NCBI GenBank assembly: GCA_963748095.1
Contig: CAVVIO010000057.1
Coordinates: 22,210-86,209 of the forward strand
DNA length: 64,000 nt
DNA from: CAVVIO01 sp963748095
GTDB lineage: Bacteria; Bacteroidota; Bacteroidia; Bacteroidales; UBA10428
Direction of reading: 5' to 3'
The notes beneath the pieces are model-generated. The model made no database searches. It was given only the letters and a program-made list of their open reading frames with translations, and was not told where the DNA came from. The translations under genes were made by a program, and so were the position numbers. Positions 25,173 through 33,401 of this stretch are shown here, one piece after another. The stretch's first letter is position 1, and each line of letters opens with the position of its first letter.

Positions 25173-25733
25173 ATGTCTACAGGATATAAAATTGCAAAAG
25201 GAGACGATGTATATTTTTTGACCTTTCAAATAGTAGGCTGGGTAGATATTTTTACAAGAAAAATTTATAAGGATATTGCAATTGACAGCTTCAAATATTG
25301 TCAGCTAAATAAAGGATTAGAGTTATTTGCCTATGTAATAATGAGTAATCATATTCATTTAATAGCACGGAGTAATATTGGTGATTTAAGTGGCTTTATA
25401 AGGGACTTTAAGAATTACACAAGCAGGGAACTTTTGAAGATAATTGATGAAAACACTGAAAGCAGATCGGAATGGTTGAAAATGGTTTTTAAATACCATG
25501 GTAAGTTTAAAAGTGAACAGACTCATCAGGTATGGACACATGAAAATCATCCGGAACTAATATACAGCCAGGAATTCATGGAACAGAAAATCGATTATAT
25601 TCATAATAATCCTGTAAGAACAGGTATTGTATCAAATCCGGAAGATTATTTGTATTCAAGCGCCCGTAATTATGCCGATCTTGAAAGTGTAATTGAAGTA
25701 ACAAAGGTTGATTTTGGGTGGAAAACAATATAA
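25173..25733 (+). CDS. REP-associated tyrosine transposase (RAYT, IS200-like Y1 family)
   Basis: Single-domain Y1/HUH transposase of 186 residues. The HUH metal motif is NHIHL (residues about 70-74, in VIMSNHIHLIAR). The catalytic tyrosine is most likely in the conserved helix KIDYIHNNPVR (about 144-154), and the C-terminal YLYSSARNY is typical of RAYTs. Such enzymes cut single-stranded hairpin ends and are linked to dispersal of REP sequences rather than to their own jumping. Hairpin doublets lie 85 bases upstream and 4 bases after the stop, the arrangement called a REPtron. RAYTs usually behave as single-copy domesticated genes. Activity here is inferred from intact motifs. Confidence 0.92.
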   Translation: MSTGYKIAKGDDVYFLTFQIVGWVDIFTRKIYKDIAIDSFKYCQLNKGLELFAYVIMSNHIHLIARSNIGDLSGFIRDFKNYTSRELLKIIDENTESRSEWLKMVFKYHGKFKSEQTHQVWTHENHPELIYSQEFMEQKIDYIHNNPVRTGIVSNPEDYLYSSARNYADLESVIEVTKVDFGWKTI

Positions 25734-25736
25734 TAC

Positions 25737-26053
25737 TTCAGGCAGAGCCTGAAAGGATATATTCGGCTAAGGCAGAGCCTTAGCCGAACAACACACTAAA
25801 AAGAAAAATTATTCTAAAATTGTAGTGCTACAAACCCTGATGCAAGCAGGCCTGAAAGGATATATACGTCTCAGGCATGAGCCTGAGACGAACGACACAT
25901 TAAAAATAAAAATTCAATTATAATTGCGGGTTCGGCTAAGGCTCTGCCTTAGTCGAATATATCACAGCAGGCTCCGGCCTGCTATAGTGGCAACATTATA
26001 TGAATGAATATTCAGGCACAGCTTGCCTAATATAAGCAGGCCCGAAAAAACAT
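25737..26053. repeat. REP singlet, REP doublet and remnant downstream of RAYT
   Basis: A single unit comes first: small stem TTCAGGC / GCCTGAA (25737-25753), AGGATAT, large stem TTCGGCTAAGGC / GCCTTAGCCGAA (25762-25788, 12 bp perfect, loop AGA). Then a full doublet: large stem CGTCTCAGGC / GCCTGAGACG (25867-25890, 10 bp perfect, loop ATGA), 40-base spacer, inverted large stem TTCGGCTAAGGC (25931-25957), small stem AGCAGGC / GCCTGCT (25966-25983). A decayed partial copy (26012-26045) reaches the 3' end of nuoN. The tail CGAACRACACAYTAAAAA follows each forward large stem. Confidence 0.8.
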
Positions 26054-26068
26054 ATTAAAATTGCAGTT

Positions 26069-27505
26069 CTACAAACTCCCTGTAAAAAGTTTGATCACCT
26101 GTATCAAAACCGTCGGATATGTTCCCAGTCCGATGATTAATACAGTGAGCAGAGTAAAGACAAACGCATTGGTAGCCGACAAGGCAGGAGCTTCCGGAAT
26201 AACAACCTCTTCAGCAGGTGGTGAAAACATCGCCACCACGATTCGCAGGTAGTAGAATAATCCGATCGTACTGCTGACGATCAGTATGATCACCAGCCAC
26301 CACAGGTTGGCTTCAACACCGGCCATCAGCACATAAAACTTGCTGATAAATCCCGCTGTAAGCGGTATCCCGGCCAGCGAAAGCAGCATAATGGCAAACA
26401 AGGTGGCCAGAAAAGGTTTTCGTTTAAACAGTCCCCTGTAATCATCAATAGTAGTCGCATCACGGTCCTTACCTGACAAGGTAGTCACAATTCCAAATGC
26501 CCCCAGCGTGGTGATCATGTATACTACTAAATAAAAAGTGGAGGCTTCCACTGCAATACGGGTGGCCGTGAGGAAGGCTACCAGCAGGTATCCCAGGTGC
26601 GCAATGGAGGAATAGGCCAGAATTCTTTTTACATTATTCTGAAGCAGCGCCAGTACATTCCCTGCCAGCATGGAAGCAGCAGCAATAATACCAATGACAT
26701 AGATAAACGAAGGGAAGCGATATGCATCCACATCCATAATAAACCGGAGCCAAAGGGCAAATACCCCTCCTTTAGATACCGTGGCAATAAATGCCGTTAC
26801 CGGGGCAGGCGCTCCTTCGTATACGTCAGGTGTCCACATGTGAAAAGGGACCAGCGCCAGCTTAAAACCGATACCCACGATAATCAGTCCGAACCCGCCC
26901 AGGGTCAGCATGGATATAGGGACCATTTTCATCATCGATGCCAGCTGTGGAAAATACATAGTCCCCGAGTCGGCATATACCAGCGCCATGCCGAAAAGCA
27001 GGAATGCGGAAGATGCGGCTGCCAGTATCAGGTATTTGATGCCTGCTTCGAAAGATGACTCCCGTTCCCTCAGGTAAGCAATCAGTGTATACAGCGAGGT
27101 GCTGAGTACTTCGATACCCAGGAAAAAGGAAATAAAGTGATGGCTGGCGGTAAGCGTTGCCGATCCCAGCGTTGCCAGCAGGATAAGTATATAATATTCC
27201 TCGATCTTCTCTGGCATCTGCTCCAGGTACGACTTGGAAAAAAGGATCACAATCCAGCTTGCCAGGAAGATCAGTCCCATGTACAACAGGGCATAATCAT
27301 CTATTATATAGAGCTTCCCTACCACATGCGGGGTCAGTCCGGCCACATAAAACAACGATGCAAAAGCTGCAATTAAGGTTGTGTAAGCAATCACATGTGT
27401 CAGACTGTGATTTCGTTTTACGGCAATGGTAAGCAGGAGCACGATCACTCCGGCAGCGGTAATGATAAAAGGCAGCAGGCTCACTATATCTTTATTGCTC
27501 AACAT
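26069..27505 (-). CDS. nuoN: NADH-quinone oxidoreductase subunit N
   Basis: Antiporter-like membrane subunit of respiratory complex I, one of three Mrp-type proton channels. It has about 13-14 membrane helices across 478 residues. Family segments are visible: FKLALVPFHMWTPDVYEGAP (about 215-234, with the conserved Lys) and RILAYSSIAHLGYLLVAF, plus LAGIPLTAGFISKFYVL. It is the last gene of the operon. It overlaps the nuoM stop by 14 bases at its start, and its stop lies next to the REP remnants. No break is seen. Confidence 0.96.
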   Translation of the reverse strand: MLSNKDIVSLLPFIITAAGVIVLLLTIAVKRNHSLTHVIAYTTLIAAFASLFYVAGLTPHVVGKLYIIDDYALLYMGLIFLASWIVILFSKSYLEQMPEKIEEYYILILLATLGSATLTASHHFISFFLGIEVLSTSLYTLIAYLRERESSFEAGIKYLILAAASSAFLLFGMALVYADSGTMYFPQLASMMKMVPISMLTLGGFGLIIVGIGFKLALVPFHMWTPDVYEGAPAPVTAFIATVSKGGVFALWLRFIMDVDAYRFPSFIYVIGIIAAASMLAGNVLALLQNNVKRILAYSSIAHLGYLLVAFLTATRIAVEASTFYLVVYMITTLGAFGIVTTLSGKDRDATTIDDYRGLFKRKPFLATLFAIMLLSLAGIPLTAGFISKFYVLMAGVEANLWWLVIILIVSSTIGLFYYLRIVVAMFSPPAEEVVIPEAPALSATNAFVFTLLTVLIIGLGTYPTVLIQVIKLFTGSL

Positions 27506-29132
27506 ACGTCTTCTTTTTGTTACTATAATTATTTGGTTCCGGTAAAAACGTAAGGTTCCGGTTTTCAGTAAACTGTTTTGGTTCAGTAGTTACATCATTT
27601 ATTAAGAGTACCTGTTTTTCATTTTCGCCGGTGTTCATTTGCGGGATGTAGATATTCATTTCCTTCTGTAAAATTTTCAGGATTGCCGGCTTTGCCGTAT
27701 TGAAAACCGGTTGGGGAAACAGTCCCAGCCAGAAGATGGAAATGGTCAGAACCCCCATCACCAGCCGTTCACGTAAGTTGAAATCGGCCAGTTTTCCGGA
27801 ATGTATCTTTTCACCATAAAATACTTTTTGCAATATTCTTAATCCGTATATGGCAGCAGTTATAAGTCCCAGGCTTCCCAGCACGGTGAACAGCACGCTT
27901 GCCTGGTAAGTTCCCAGCAACACCAGGAATTCGGCCAGGAAGTTTCCCATACCGGGTAATCCCAGGGTAGCCATCACAAATACCAGTCCGACACCTCCCA
28001 TCCGGGGTGCGTCGGCCCACAAGCCTCCCATTTTACCAATATCCCGTGTCTGCATCTGTTTGTGCAGAACACCAGCCATTATCAGCAACGCGCTGGTGCT
28101 GATACTGTGGGTAATCAGTTGCATCACCACTCCCTGCATGGCCAGTTCGTTAAAGGCATAGATCCCCAGCATTAAAAATCCCATGTGACTGATACTCGTA
28201 TAGGTGATCAGCCGCTTCAGGTCGGGTTGGGCAAATGCCAGTTTGGCGCCGTATAAAATACCTGCTACTCCAAGAGCCATGGCAAAGGGAGCAAACTCCT
28301 GCGAAAGCTCCGGGAAAAACGGAAGTACCATCCGTATGATACCGTACGCTGCCGTATTCCACAACAACCCGGCAAGGATCACACTTCCGGTAGCCGGGGC
28401 CTCCGAGGTGGCATCGGGCAGCCAGGTATGAAACGGTACCAGAGGCAGTTTTACAACAAAAGCAGTAAACAGGCTTAACATCAGCCAGGCAGCAGCCGGA
28501 CGATGGATCACCGTTCCCAGTAACTGCATGTAATCGAAGGTATACGTTCCCGTATTATGTCCGTGAATGAAATAGATCCCTAAAAAGGAAAGCAGCATCA
28601 GCAGGCCACTGCCCTGTGTGAAGATGAAAAATTTGTACGAGGCGGCTATCCGCTTTTCGTGTCCAAAATTGCTAATTAGAAAATACATGGGCAACAGCAT
28701 CACTTCCCAGAAGAAATAAAACAGGAACAGGTCAACAGCCAGAAATACACCGATAATACCGGCAATGATCCACACGATATTGAAATGGAAGAAACCTGCA
28801 TTTTGCACGTCCTGTTTCCATGAAACAATAACAGCCAGCACTCCCAGGAACAATGTCATCGCTACCATCAGCATACTCAGCCCGTCGATGGCAAGGTGAA
28901 AGCCAATGCCCAATTGTGGTATCCACTGCACAAAAAACTGAACAATCCAGTCATCCTGTCCGGATATACCAGACTGCCCGGTATTTCCCAGCCACAGAAA
29001 TAATACAAGGATAAGGTCCGCCAGAAAGGCCGAAAGGGATATCCAGCGGGGTAATCCCTGGTTCCATTTACCGGCAGGCAGGGATAAGAGCCCCGCAGCC
29101 AAAAGGATGATAATAAGCCAGACAAGTATCAT
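27492..29132 (-). CDS. nuoM: NADH-quinone oxidoreductase subunit M
   Basis: Second antiporter-like proton-pumping subunit of complex I, 546 residues. Conserved blocks are FYFFWEVMLLPMYFLIS (with the channel Glu, about 140), VKLPLVPFHTWLPDATSEAP (Lys channel, about 228) and ITYTSISHMGFLMLGIY. The C-terminus has a hydrophilic, poorly conserved tail. The ATG at 29132 overlaps the corrected nuoL stop as ATGA, a sign of translational coupling. Confidence 0.96.
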   Translation of the reverse strand: MILVWLIIILLAAGLLSLPAGKWNQGLPRWISLSAFLADLILVLFLWLGNTGQSGISGQDDWIVQFFVQWIPQLGIGFHLAIDGLSMLMVAMTLFLGVLAVIVSWKQDVQNAGFFHFNIVWIIAGIIGVFLAVDLFLFYFFWEVMLLPMYFLISNFGHEKRIAASYKFFIFTQGSGLLMLLSFLGIYFIHGHNTGTYTFDYMQLLGTVIHRPAAAWLMLSLFTAFVVKLPLVPFHTWLPDATSEAPATGSVILAGLLWNTAAYGIIRMVLPFFPELSQEFAPFAMALGVAGILYGAKLAFAQPDLKRLITYTSISHMGFLMLGIYAFNELAMQGVVMQLITHSISTSALLIMAGVLHKQMQTRDIGKMGGLWADAPRMGGVGLVFVMATLGLPGMGNFLAEFLVLLGTYQASVLFTVLGSLGLITAAIYGLRILQKVFYGEKIHSGKLADFNLRERLVMGVLTISIFWLGLFPQPVFNTAKPAILKILQKEMNIYIPQMNTGENEKQVLLINDVTTEPKQFTENRNLTFLPEPNNYSNKKKTYVEQ

Positions 29133-29153
29133 AATAAAATCATTAAAGTAAAA

Positions 29154-31028
29154 CTAATAATGGCCCCCAATATAATTCCCATCAGGTACCATTGCAACCG
29201 TCCGCTCTGGGTACGGCTCAAAATACGATGAAAACTGCTGACCAACGCTGCGATCCCCATGTAAGAAACTGTCTATAATGTCGTGTACATCGATGCGGGC
29301 CAGGTACACTACCGGTTTTACAAACAACCAGTCGTACAGGCTGTCGAACCTCCATCCCGATTTCAGGAAAGTATTCAATTTACTGCCAGGAGCAATACTT
29401 TTGTAGGAAAGTAACAAATCCGGTTTCTTTACAAAATAATAATAGGCAATCCACACTCCTGTCAGTGCCAGAACTCCGGCTATCACCTGCAGGGTCAGCT
29501 CAGCACCATTCCCGGTAGATGCAAGTGCAGGCGCAGGCAAGACGGAATGCAACAGGTTGGAAAAGAGAGGAAAATTACCAAGAGTACCCGGTAATTCCAC
29601 AAACCCGCCAACAACAGATAAAATGGCCAATACAACCAATGGTATCATCATGGAAAGTGTAGGTTGCTTGTTGGGTTGGAGCTTCATCTCACCGAAAAAG
29701 GTCACAAACACCATCCGGAATGTATAAATGGCAGTGATAAAGGCGCCGACAAGTCCGGCAGCCCACAGCCATACACTTCCCTGACTGCTCGAAAAGGCAT
29801 CCCACAAAATAAGATCTTTACTGTAAAAACCTGCTGTTACCAGCGGCAATGCTGCCAGGGAAGAGGAACCTATCAGGTAAGTCCAGAAAGTAACGGGAAA
29901 TGCTTTCCGCAGTCCACCCATTTTAAACATATCGTGTTCGTGATGCAGTCCGAGTATCAGCACACCGGCGCCAAGGAACAGCAACGCTTTAAAAAAGGCG
30001 TGTATCATAAAATGAAATACAGCAGCCGACCAGGCGCCTACACCCAGCGCCAGGAACATATAACCGATCTGGCTGATGGTAGAATAAGCCAGCACCCGCT
30101 TGATATCGGTCTGGGTTAGTGCGCTGAAACCCGCCAGTAACAGGGTGGCAGCGCCGATGATTGCTACCAGCAACTGAACATTCGGCGCCAGTGCAAAAAT
30201 AACATGGGTTCGGGCAATCAGGTATACACCGGCAGTTACCATGGTAGCTGCATGGATAAGAGCACTCACTGGCGACGGTCCGGCCATGGCATCAGGTAGC
30301 CAGGTCTGTAGGGGAAGTTGAGCCGATTTACCTACGGCGCCACCCAACAGCAACAGGGAGGCCCACACAGCCAGTTTGGAACCGCTCGCCCAGGTAGCGG
30401 GCGCCTGCGTTAAAATTTCGTTGATAGAAAGTGTGTGAAAGGAAGTGAAAAGCAACAGTAAACCGATAAACATGGCCGTGTCTCCAATACGGGTAACAAT
30501 AAAGGCCTTGCGGGCCGCATACCCGTTGTTGTGATCTTTATACCAGAAACCGATCAGCAGGTAACTGCACAGCCCTACTCCTTCCCAGCCCAGGTACAGC
30601 AATAGCAGGTTATCGGCAAGTACCAGCAGTAGCATGGATCCCACGAACAGGTTCATGTAGGCAAAAAACCGGGCATACCCTTCTTCATCTTTCATAAAAC
30701 CTGTAGAGTACAGATGAATGAGAAAACCTACAAAGGTGATCACAAAAATAAATACCAGTGACAGGGCATCGAGGTGCAGAGTGATATCGGTAGTAAATCC
30801 CTGCACATTGATCCAGGTCCAGAGTTTCTGGTTTAAAAAACTGTTTTCAGGCATTCCTGAAATAAAGCCTATACCTGCAATGATGGTCAGCAAAGCGCTG
30901 ATACCGACACTTCCGCTTCCGATCCAGGCAACTGATCTTTTGGATATTCCCGGTCCCGATAATGCCAGGATCAGGAATCCTGCAAGTGGTAAAGCCGGTA
31001 TTAACCATAAATAAGCCAACATAGTCAT
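29154..31028 (-). CDS. nuoL: NADH-quinone oxidoreductase subunit L (C-terminus frameshifted)
   Basis: Largest antiporter-like subunit, carrying the long lateral helix that braces the membrane arm. Conserved blocks: WEGVGLCSYLLIGFWY (about 150-165), GKSAQLPLQTWLPDAMAGPS (about 228-247) and ISQIGYMFLALGVGAW. The written frame ends in an atypical hydrophilic tail (PERTVAMVPDGNYIGGHY). Removing one base from the four-C run at 29255-29258 (plus strand) gives a normal ending: RILSRTQSGRLQWYLMG, then a last membrane helix. The new stop at 29129-29131 overlaps the nuoM ATG. The true gene therefore probably spans 29129-31028 (about 632 residues). Confidence 0.95.
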   Translation of the reverse strand: MTMLAYLWLIPALPLAGFLILALSGPGISKRSVAWIGSGSVGISALLTIIAGIGFISGMPENSFLNQKLWTWINVQGFTTDITLHLDALSLVFIFVITFVGFLIHLYSTGFMKDEEGYARFFAYMNLFVGSMLLLVLADNLLLLYLGWEGVGLCSYLLIGFWYKDHNNGYAARKAFIVTRIGDTAMFIGLLLLFTSFHTLSINEILTQAPATWASGSKLAVWASLLLLGGAVGKSAQLPLQTWLPDAMAGPSPVSALIHAATMVTAGVYLIARTHVIFALAPNVQLLVAIIGAATLLLAGFSALTQTDIKRVLAYSTISQIGYMFLALGVGAWSAAVFHFMIHAFFKALLFLGAGVLILGLHHEHDMFKMGGLRKAFPVTFWTYLIGSSSLAALPLVTAGFYSKDLILWDAFSSSQGSVWLWAAGLVGAFITAIYTFRMVFVTFFGEMKLQPNKQPTLSMMIPLVVLAILSVVGGFVELPGTLGNFPLFSNLLHSVLPAPALASTGNGAELTLQVIAGVLALTGVWIAYYYFVKKPDLLLSYKSIAPGSKLNTFLKSGWRFDSLYDWLFVKPVVYLARIDVHDIIDSFLHGDRSVGQQFSSYFEPYPERTVAMVPDGNYIGGHY

Positions 31029-31336
31029 TATCCTTTCATTTTATTGACGGCATCCGAATCAAGTGTTTTAAAGCGGTGATATATCCGAAGAACAATTGCC
31101 AGTCCGATCGCCACTTCGGCAGCTGCCATACTCAGTATAAAGATAAACATCACCTGTCCGTCGGGTTCGGCCCAGCGGGCCCCGGCCACAATAAATGCCA
31201 GTCCTGCCGCATTCAGCATGATCTCCACCGAGAGGAGCATAAAGATCAGGTTCTTGCGTACCAGGGCTCCCATTAATCCCAGCAGGAAAAGTATAGCCGC
31301 CAGTATTAATCCGTATTCCATGGGTATTGCAATCAT
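31028..31336 (-). CDS. nuoK: NADH-quinone oxidoreductase subunit K
   Basis: Small three-helix membrane subunit of complex I (102 residues; family about 100). It shows the conserved glutamates of the proton path (SVEIMLNAAGLAFI and AAAEVAIGLAIVL). It begins MEYGLILAAILFLLG after five residues, so a start at the internal ATG (MEYGL) is also possible. The start overlaps the nuoJ stop by 4 bases and the stop shares a base with nuoL. Confidence 0.95.
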   Translation of the reverse strand: MIAIPMEYGLILAAILFLLGLMGALVRKNLIFMLLSVEIMLNAAGLAFIVAGARWAEPDGQVMFIFILSMAAAEVAIGLAIVLRIYHRFKTLDSDAVNKMKG

Positions 31337-31860
31337 TTGGCACCTCCTTCCAAAAACCGGTGATAAGTAATTTTTTTTCTTTTCCCCAGATGGTAGGCCC
31401 CCACAATGCCGGCGATCAGAAGCATGGCCGCCAGTTCCACACCGATCATGTAGGGTCCGAAAAGGGACATTCCCACTTCTTTGGGCCCGATCACCACTCC
31501 AGATGTGGGTTCCCTTACAGAAAACAGTAATATGTATATGATCTCACCCAGCATGACAGCAGATAAGATTGCCGGTCCGATCCAGCTCCGTTGCGACAGC
31601 CATTTCTTCTCCTGTTCCTTTGATGTATCTCCCAGGTTCAACATCATGATCACAAAAACAAACAGCACCATGATAGCCCCGGCATAGATGATGATCTCAA
31701 GGGCAGCTACGAACGGAGCGCCCAGCAGGTAAAAGATAACTGCCAGCGACAGCAGAGAAAGAATCATGTACAACAAGGCGCTCACCGCATTCAGACGGGT
31801 GATCACCATAAACGTGGAAATTACAGCTACTGCGGCTGCTATATAAAATGCTGCTATCAT
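31333..31860 (-). CDS. nuoJ: NADH-quinone oxidoreductase subunit J
   Basis: Five-helix membrane subunit of complex I, 175 residues. The signature of the third helix is visible (AALEIIIYAGAIMVLFVFVI, about 50-69), containing the pi-bulge helix that rotates during coupling. Overlaps of 4 bases with nuoI and nuoK indicate tight translational coupling. Confidence 0.95.
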   Translation of the reverse strand: MIAAFYIAAAVAVISTFMVITRLNAVSALLYMILSLLSLAVIFYLLGAPFVAALEIIIYAGAIMVLFVFVIMMLNLGDTSKEQEKKWLSQRSWIGPAILSAVMLGEIIYILLFSVREPTSGVVIGPKEVGMSLFGPYMIGVELAAMLLIAGIVGAYHLGKRKKITYHRFLEGGAK

Positions 31861-32378
31861 GGTAATAAACTTTTCAGATCAATTGGTTTATCTTCATGTT
31901 CTGCTTCCCCTTTGCCTTTTCCCCCGATCGCCATACCGGATACCTTGTAGTAGTTATATCCGTGATACTTACCCTGACCTTGTATTAACAGATCCTTTTT
32001 CTCATACACCATATTCTGCCGTTCATATTCTGCCAGTTCCACATCGGGAGTAAGCTGAATAGCATAAGTTGGACAGGCTTCCTCACACAAACCGCAGAAA
32101 ATGCACCGCGAAAAATTGATCCTGAAAAACTCGGGATATCGTCTTCCGGTTTCATCTTCGGTTGTCTGCAGAGAAATGCAATCCACCGGACAGGCAGCGG
32201 CACAGAGGTAACATCCCACGCATCGTTCACCCCCGTCGGGATCGCGTGTAAGCACTATCCGTCCACGGTATCGCGGGGGCAGCTTAATTTTTTCCTCGGG
32301 ATATTGCACGGTGACCCTCTTTCGGAACATGTGGCTGAAGGCAATTAACAGTGACCGGATTGTGCTGAAAATATCCAT
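31857..32378 (-). CDS. nuoI: NADH-quinone oxidoreductase subunit I (2x[4Fe-4S])
   Basis: Peripheral-arm ferredoxin subunit holding clusters N6a and N6b. Two complete CxxCxxCxxxCP motifs are visible: CVGCYLCAAACP and CIFCGLCEEACP (about residues 53-64 and 92-103). The N-terminus carries the amphipathic membrane-contact helix (LLIAFSHMFRKRVTVQYP). Length (173) is normal. The C-terminal Gly/Lys/Glu-rich tail is lineage-variable. A 63-base gap separates it from nuoH, the largest within the operon. Confidence 0.96.
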   Translation of the reverse strand: MDIFSTIRSLLIAFSHMFRKRVTVQYPEEKIKLPPRYRGRIVLTRDPDGGERCVGCYLCAAACPVDCISLQTTEDETGRRYPEFFRINFSRCIFCGLCEEACPTYAIQLTPDVELAEYERQNMVYEKKDLLIQGQGKYHGYNYYKVSGMAIGGKGKGEAEHEDKPIDLKSLLP

Positions 32379-32441
32379 TTTTTATAATTTATAGTTCAAT
32401 AATCAATATATCTAAAAACCGTTGATCTTAAATTTTATTAA

Positions 32442-33401
32442 TCAAGTGGCATTTGACAAAACAATAGCTCCTGTCACCAGAACATTTATCAACGACAGCG
32501 GCAGAAATATTTTCCACCCCAGTCCCAGCAACTGATCATATCTTGGCCGGGGAAGAGATGCGCGCAACAGTATAAAGAAGAAAATAAAGACAAACATCTT
32601 AATCAGAAACCATGCAATGGGCGGCAGGAAACCAGGCCCCAGCCAGCCACCGAAGAAAAAGGTCACGATCATGGAAGAGATGAGAATGATGCCTACATAT
32701 TCTCCCACGAAAAACATCCCGAATTTCATTCCCGAATACTCGGAATGGTATCCTGCCACCAGCTCGCTTTCTGCTTCAGGAATATCAAATGGAAGGCGGT
32801 GTGTTACCGAAACCCCCGCGATCAGGAATATGATAAATCCTAAAAACTGGGGGATAACAAACCACATCCCCCTCTGGGCTTCCACAATATCTTTCAGGCT
32901 GAATGATCCGCTCAGCATCACCACACCCATCAGCGAAAGTCCCATGAACACATCGTAGGTAAGCATTTGCGAAGCTCCCCGCATGGCACCCAGCAACGAA
33001 TATTTGTTGTTAGAAGACCAACCGGCTAATACCAGACTGTAAGCTCCCAGCGACGACATGGCCAGAAAGTACAGTACCCCTACATTCAGGTTAACTACAT
33101 TAATTTTAGAGGTGAACGGGATAACGGCAAAGCTCATCAGAACGCCCATCAAGGAAATCGCAGGGGCAATTACAAATATCTTTTTACTGGCAAAGGGAGG
33201 TATCCAGTCTTCTTTAAAAAATATCTTAATCATATCCGCCAGAGTTTGAAGTAATCCGAATGGCCCTACCCTGTTTGGCCCGTATCGATCCTGCCACACA
33301 GCAAGCATACGCCGTTCGAGCCAGATAAGTCCCGCAGCCAGGGTAAGTATTACCAGCAAAACCCCAACTACTATCACTATTAATTTAAATGTCTCACTCA
33401 T
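32442..33401 (-). CDS. nuoH: NADH-quinone oxidoreductase subunit H
   Basis: Membrane subunit forming the quinone chamber at the arm junction, 319 residues with about eight helices. It shows LERRMLAVWQDRYGPNRVGPFG (about 29-50), the conserved EAESELVAGYHSEYSG loop and a C-terminal LPRPRYDQLLGLGWK. It overlaps nuoG by 8 bases. It is intact and of typical length. Confidence 0.96.
   Translation of the reverse strand: MSETFKLIVIVVGVLLVILTLAAGLIWLERRMLAVWQDRYGPNRVGPFGLLQTLADMIKIFFKEDWIPPFASKKIFVIAPAISLMGVLMSFAVIPFTSKINVVNLNVGVLYFLAMSSLGAYSLVLAGWSSNNKYSLLGAMRGASQMLTYDVFMGLSLMGVVMLSGSFSLKDIVEAQRGMWFVIPQFLGFIIFLIAGVSVTHRLPFDIPEAESELVAGYHSEYSGMKFGMFFVGEYVGIILISSMIVTFFFGGWLGPGFLPPIAWFLIKMFVFIFFFILLRASLPRPRYDQLLGLGWKIFLPLSLINVLVTGAIVLSNAT

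Noticed and set aside
24941..26053. CRISPR array
   Set aside because: Repeats are palindromic hairpins in inverted orientation with unequal spacing, no uniform direct repeats or spacers, and no cas genes. A RAYT gene explains them better.
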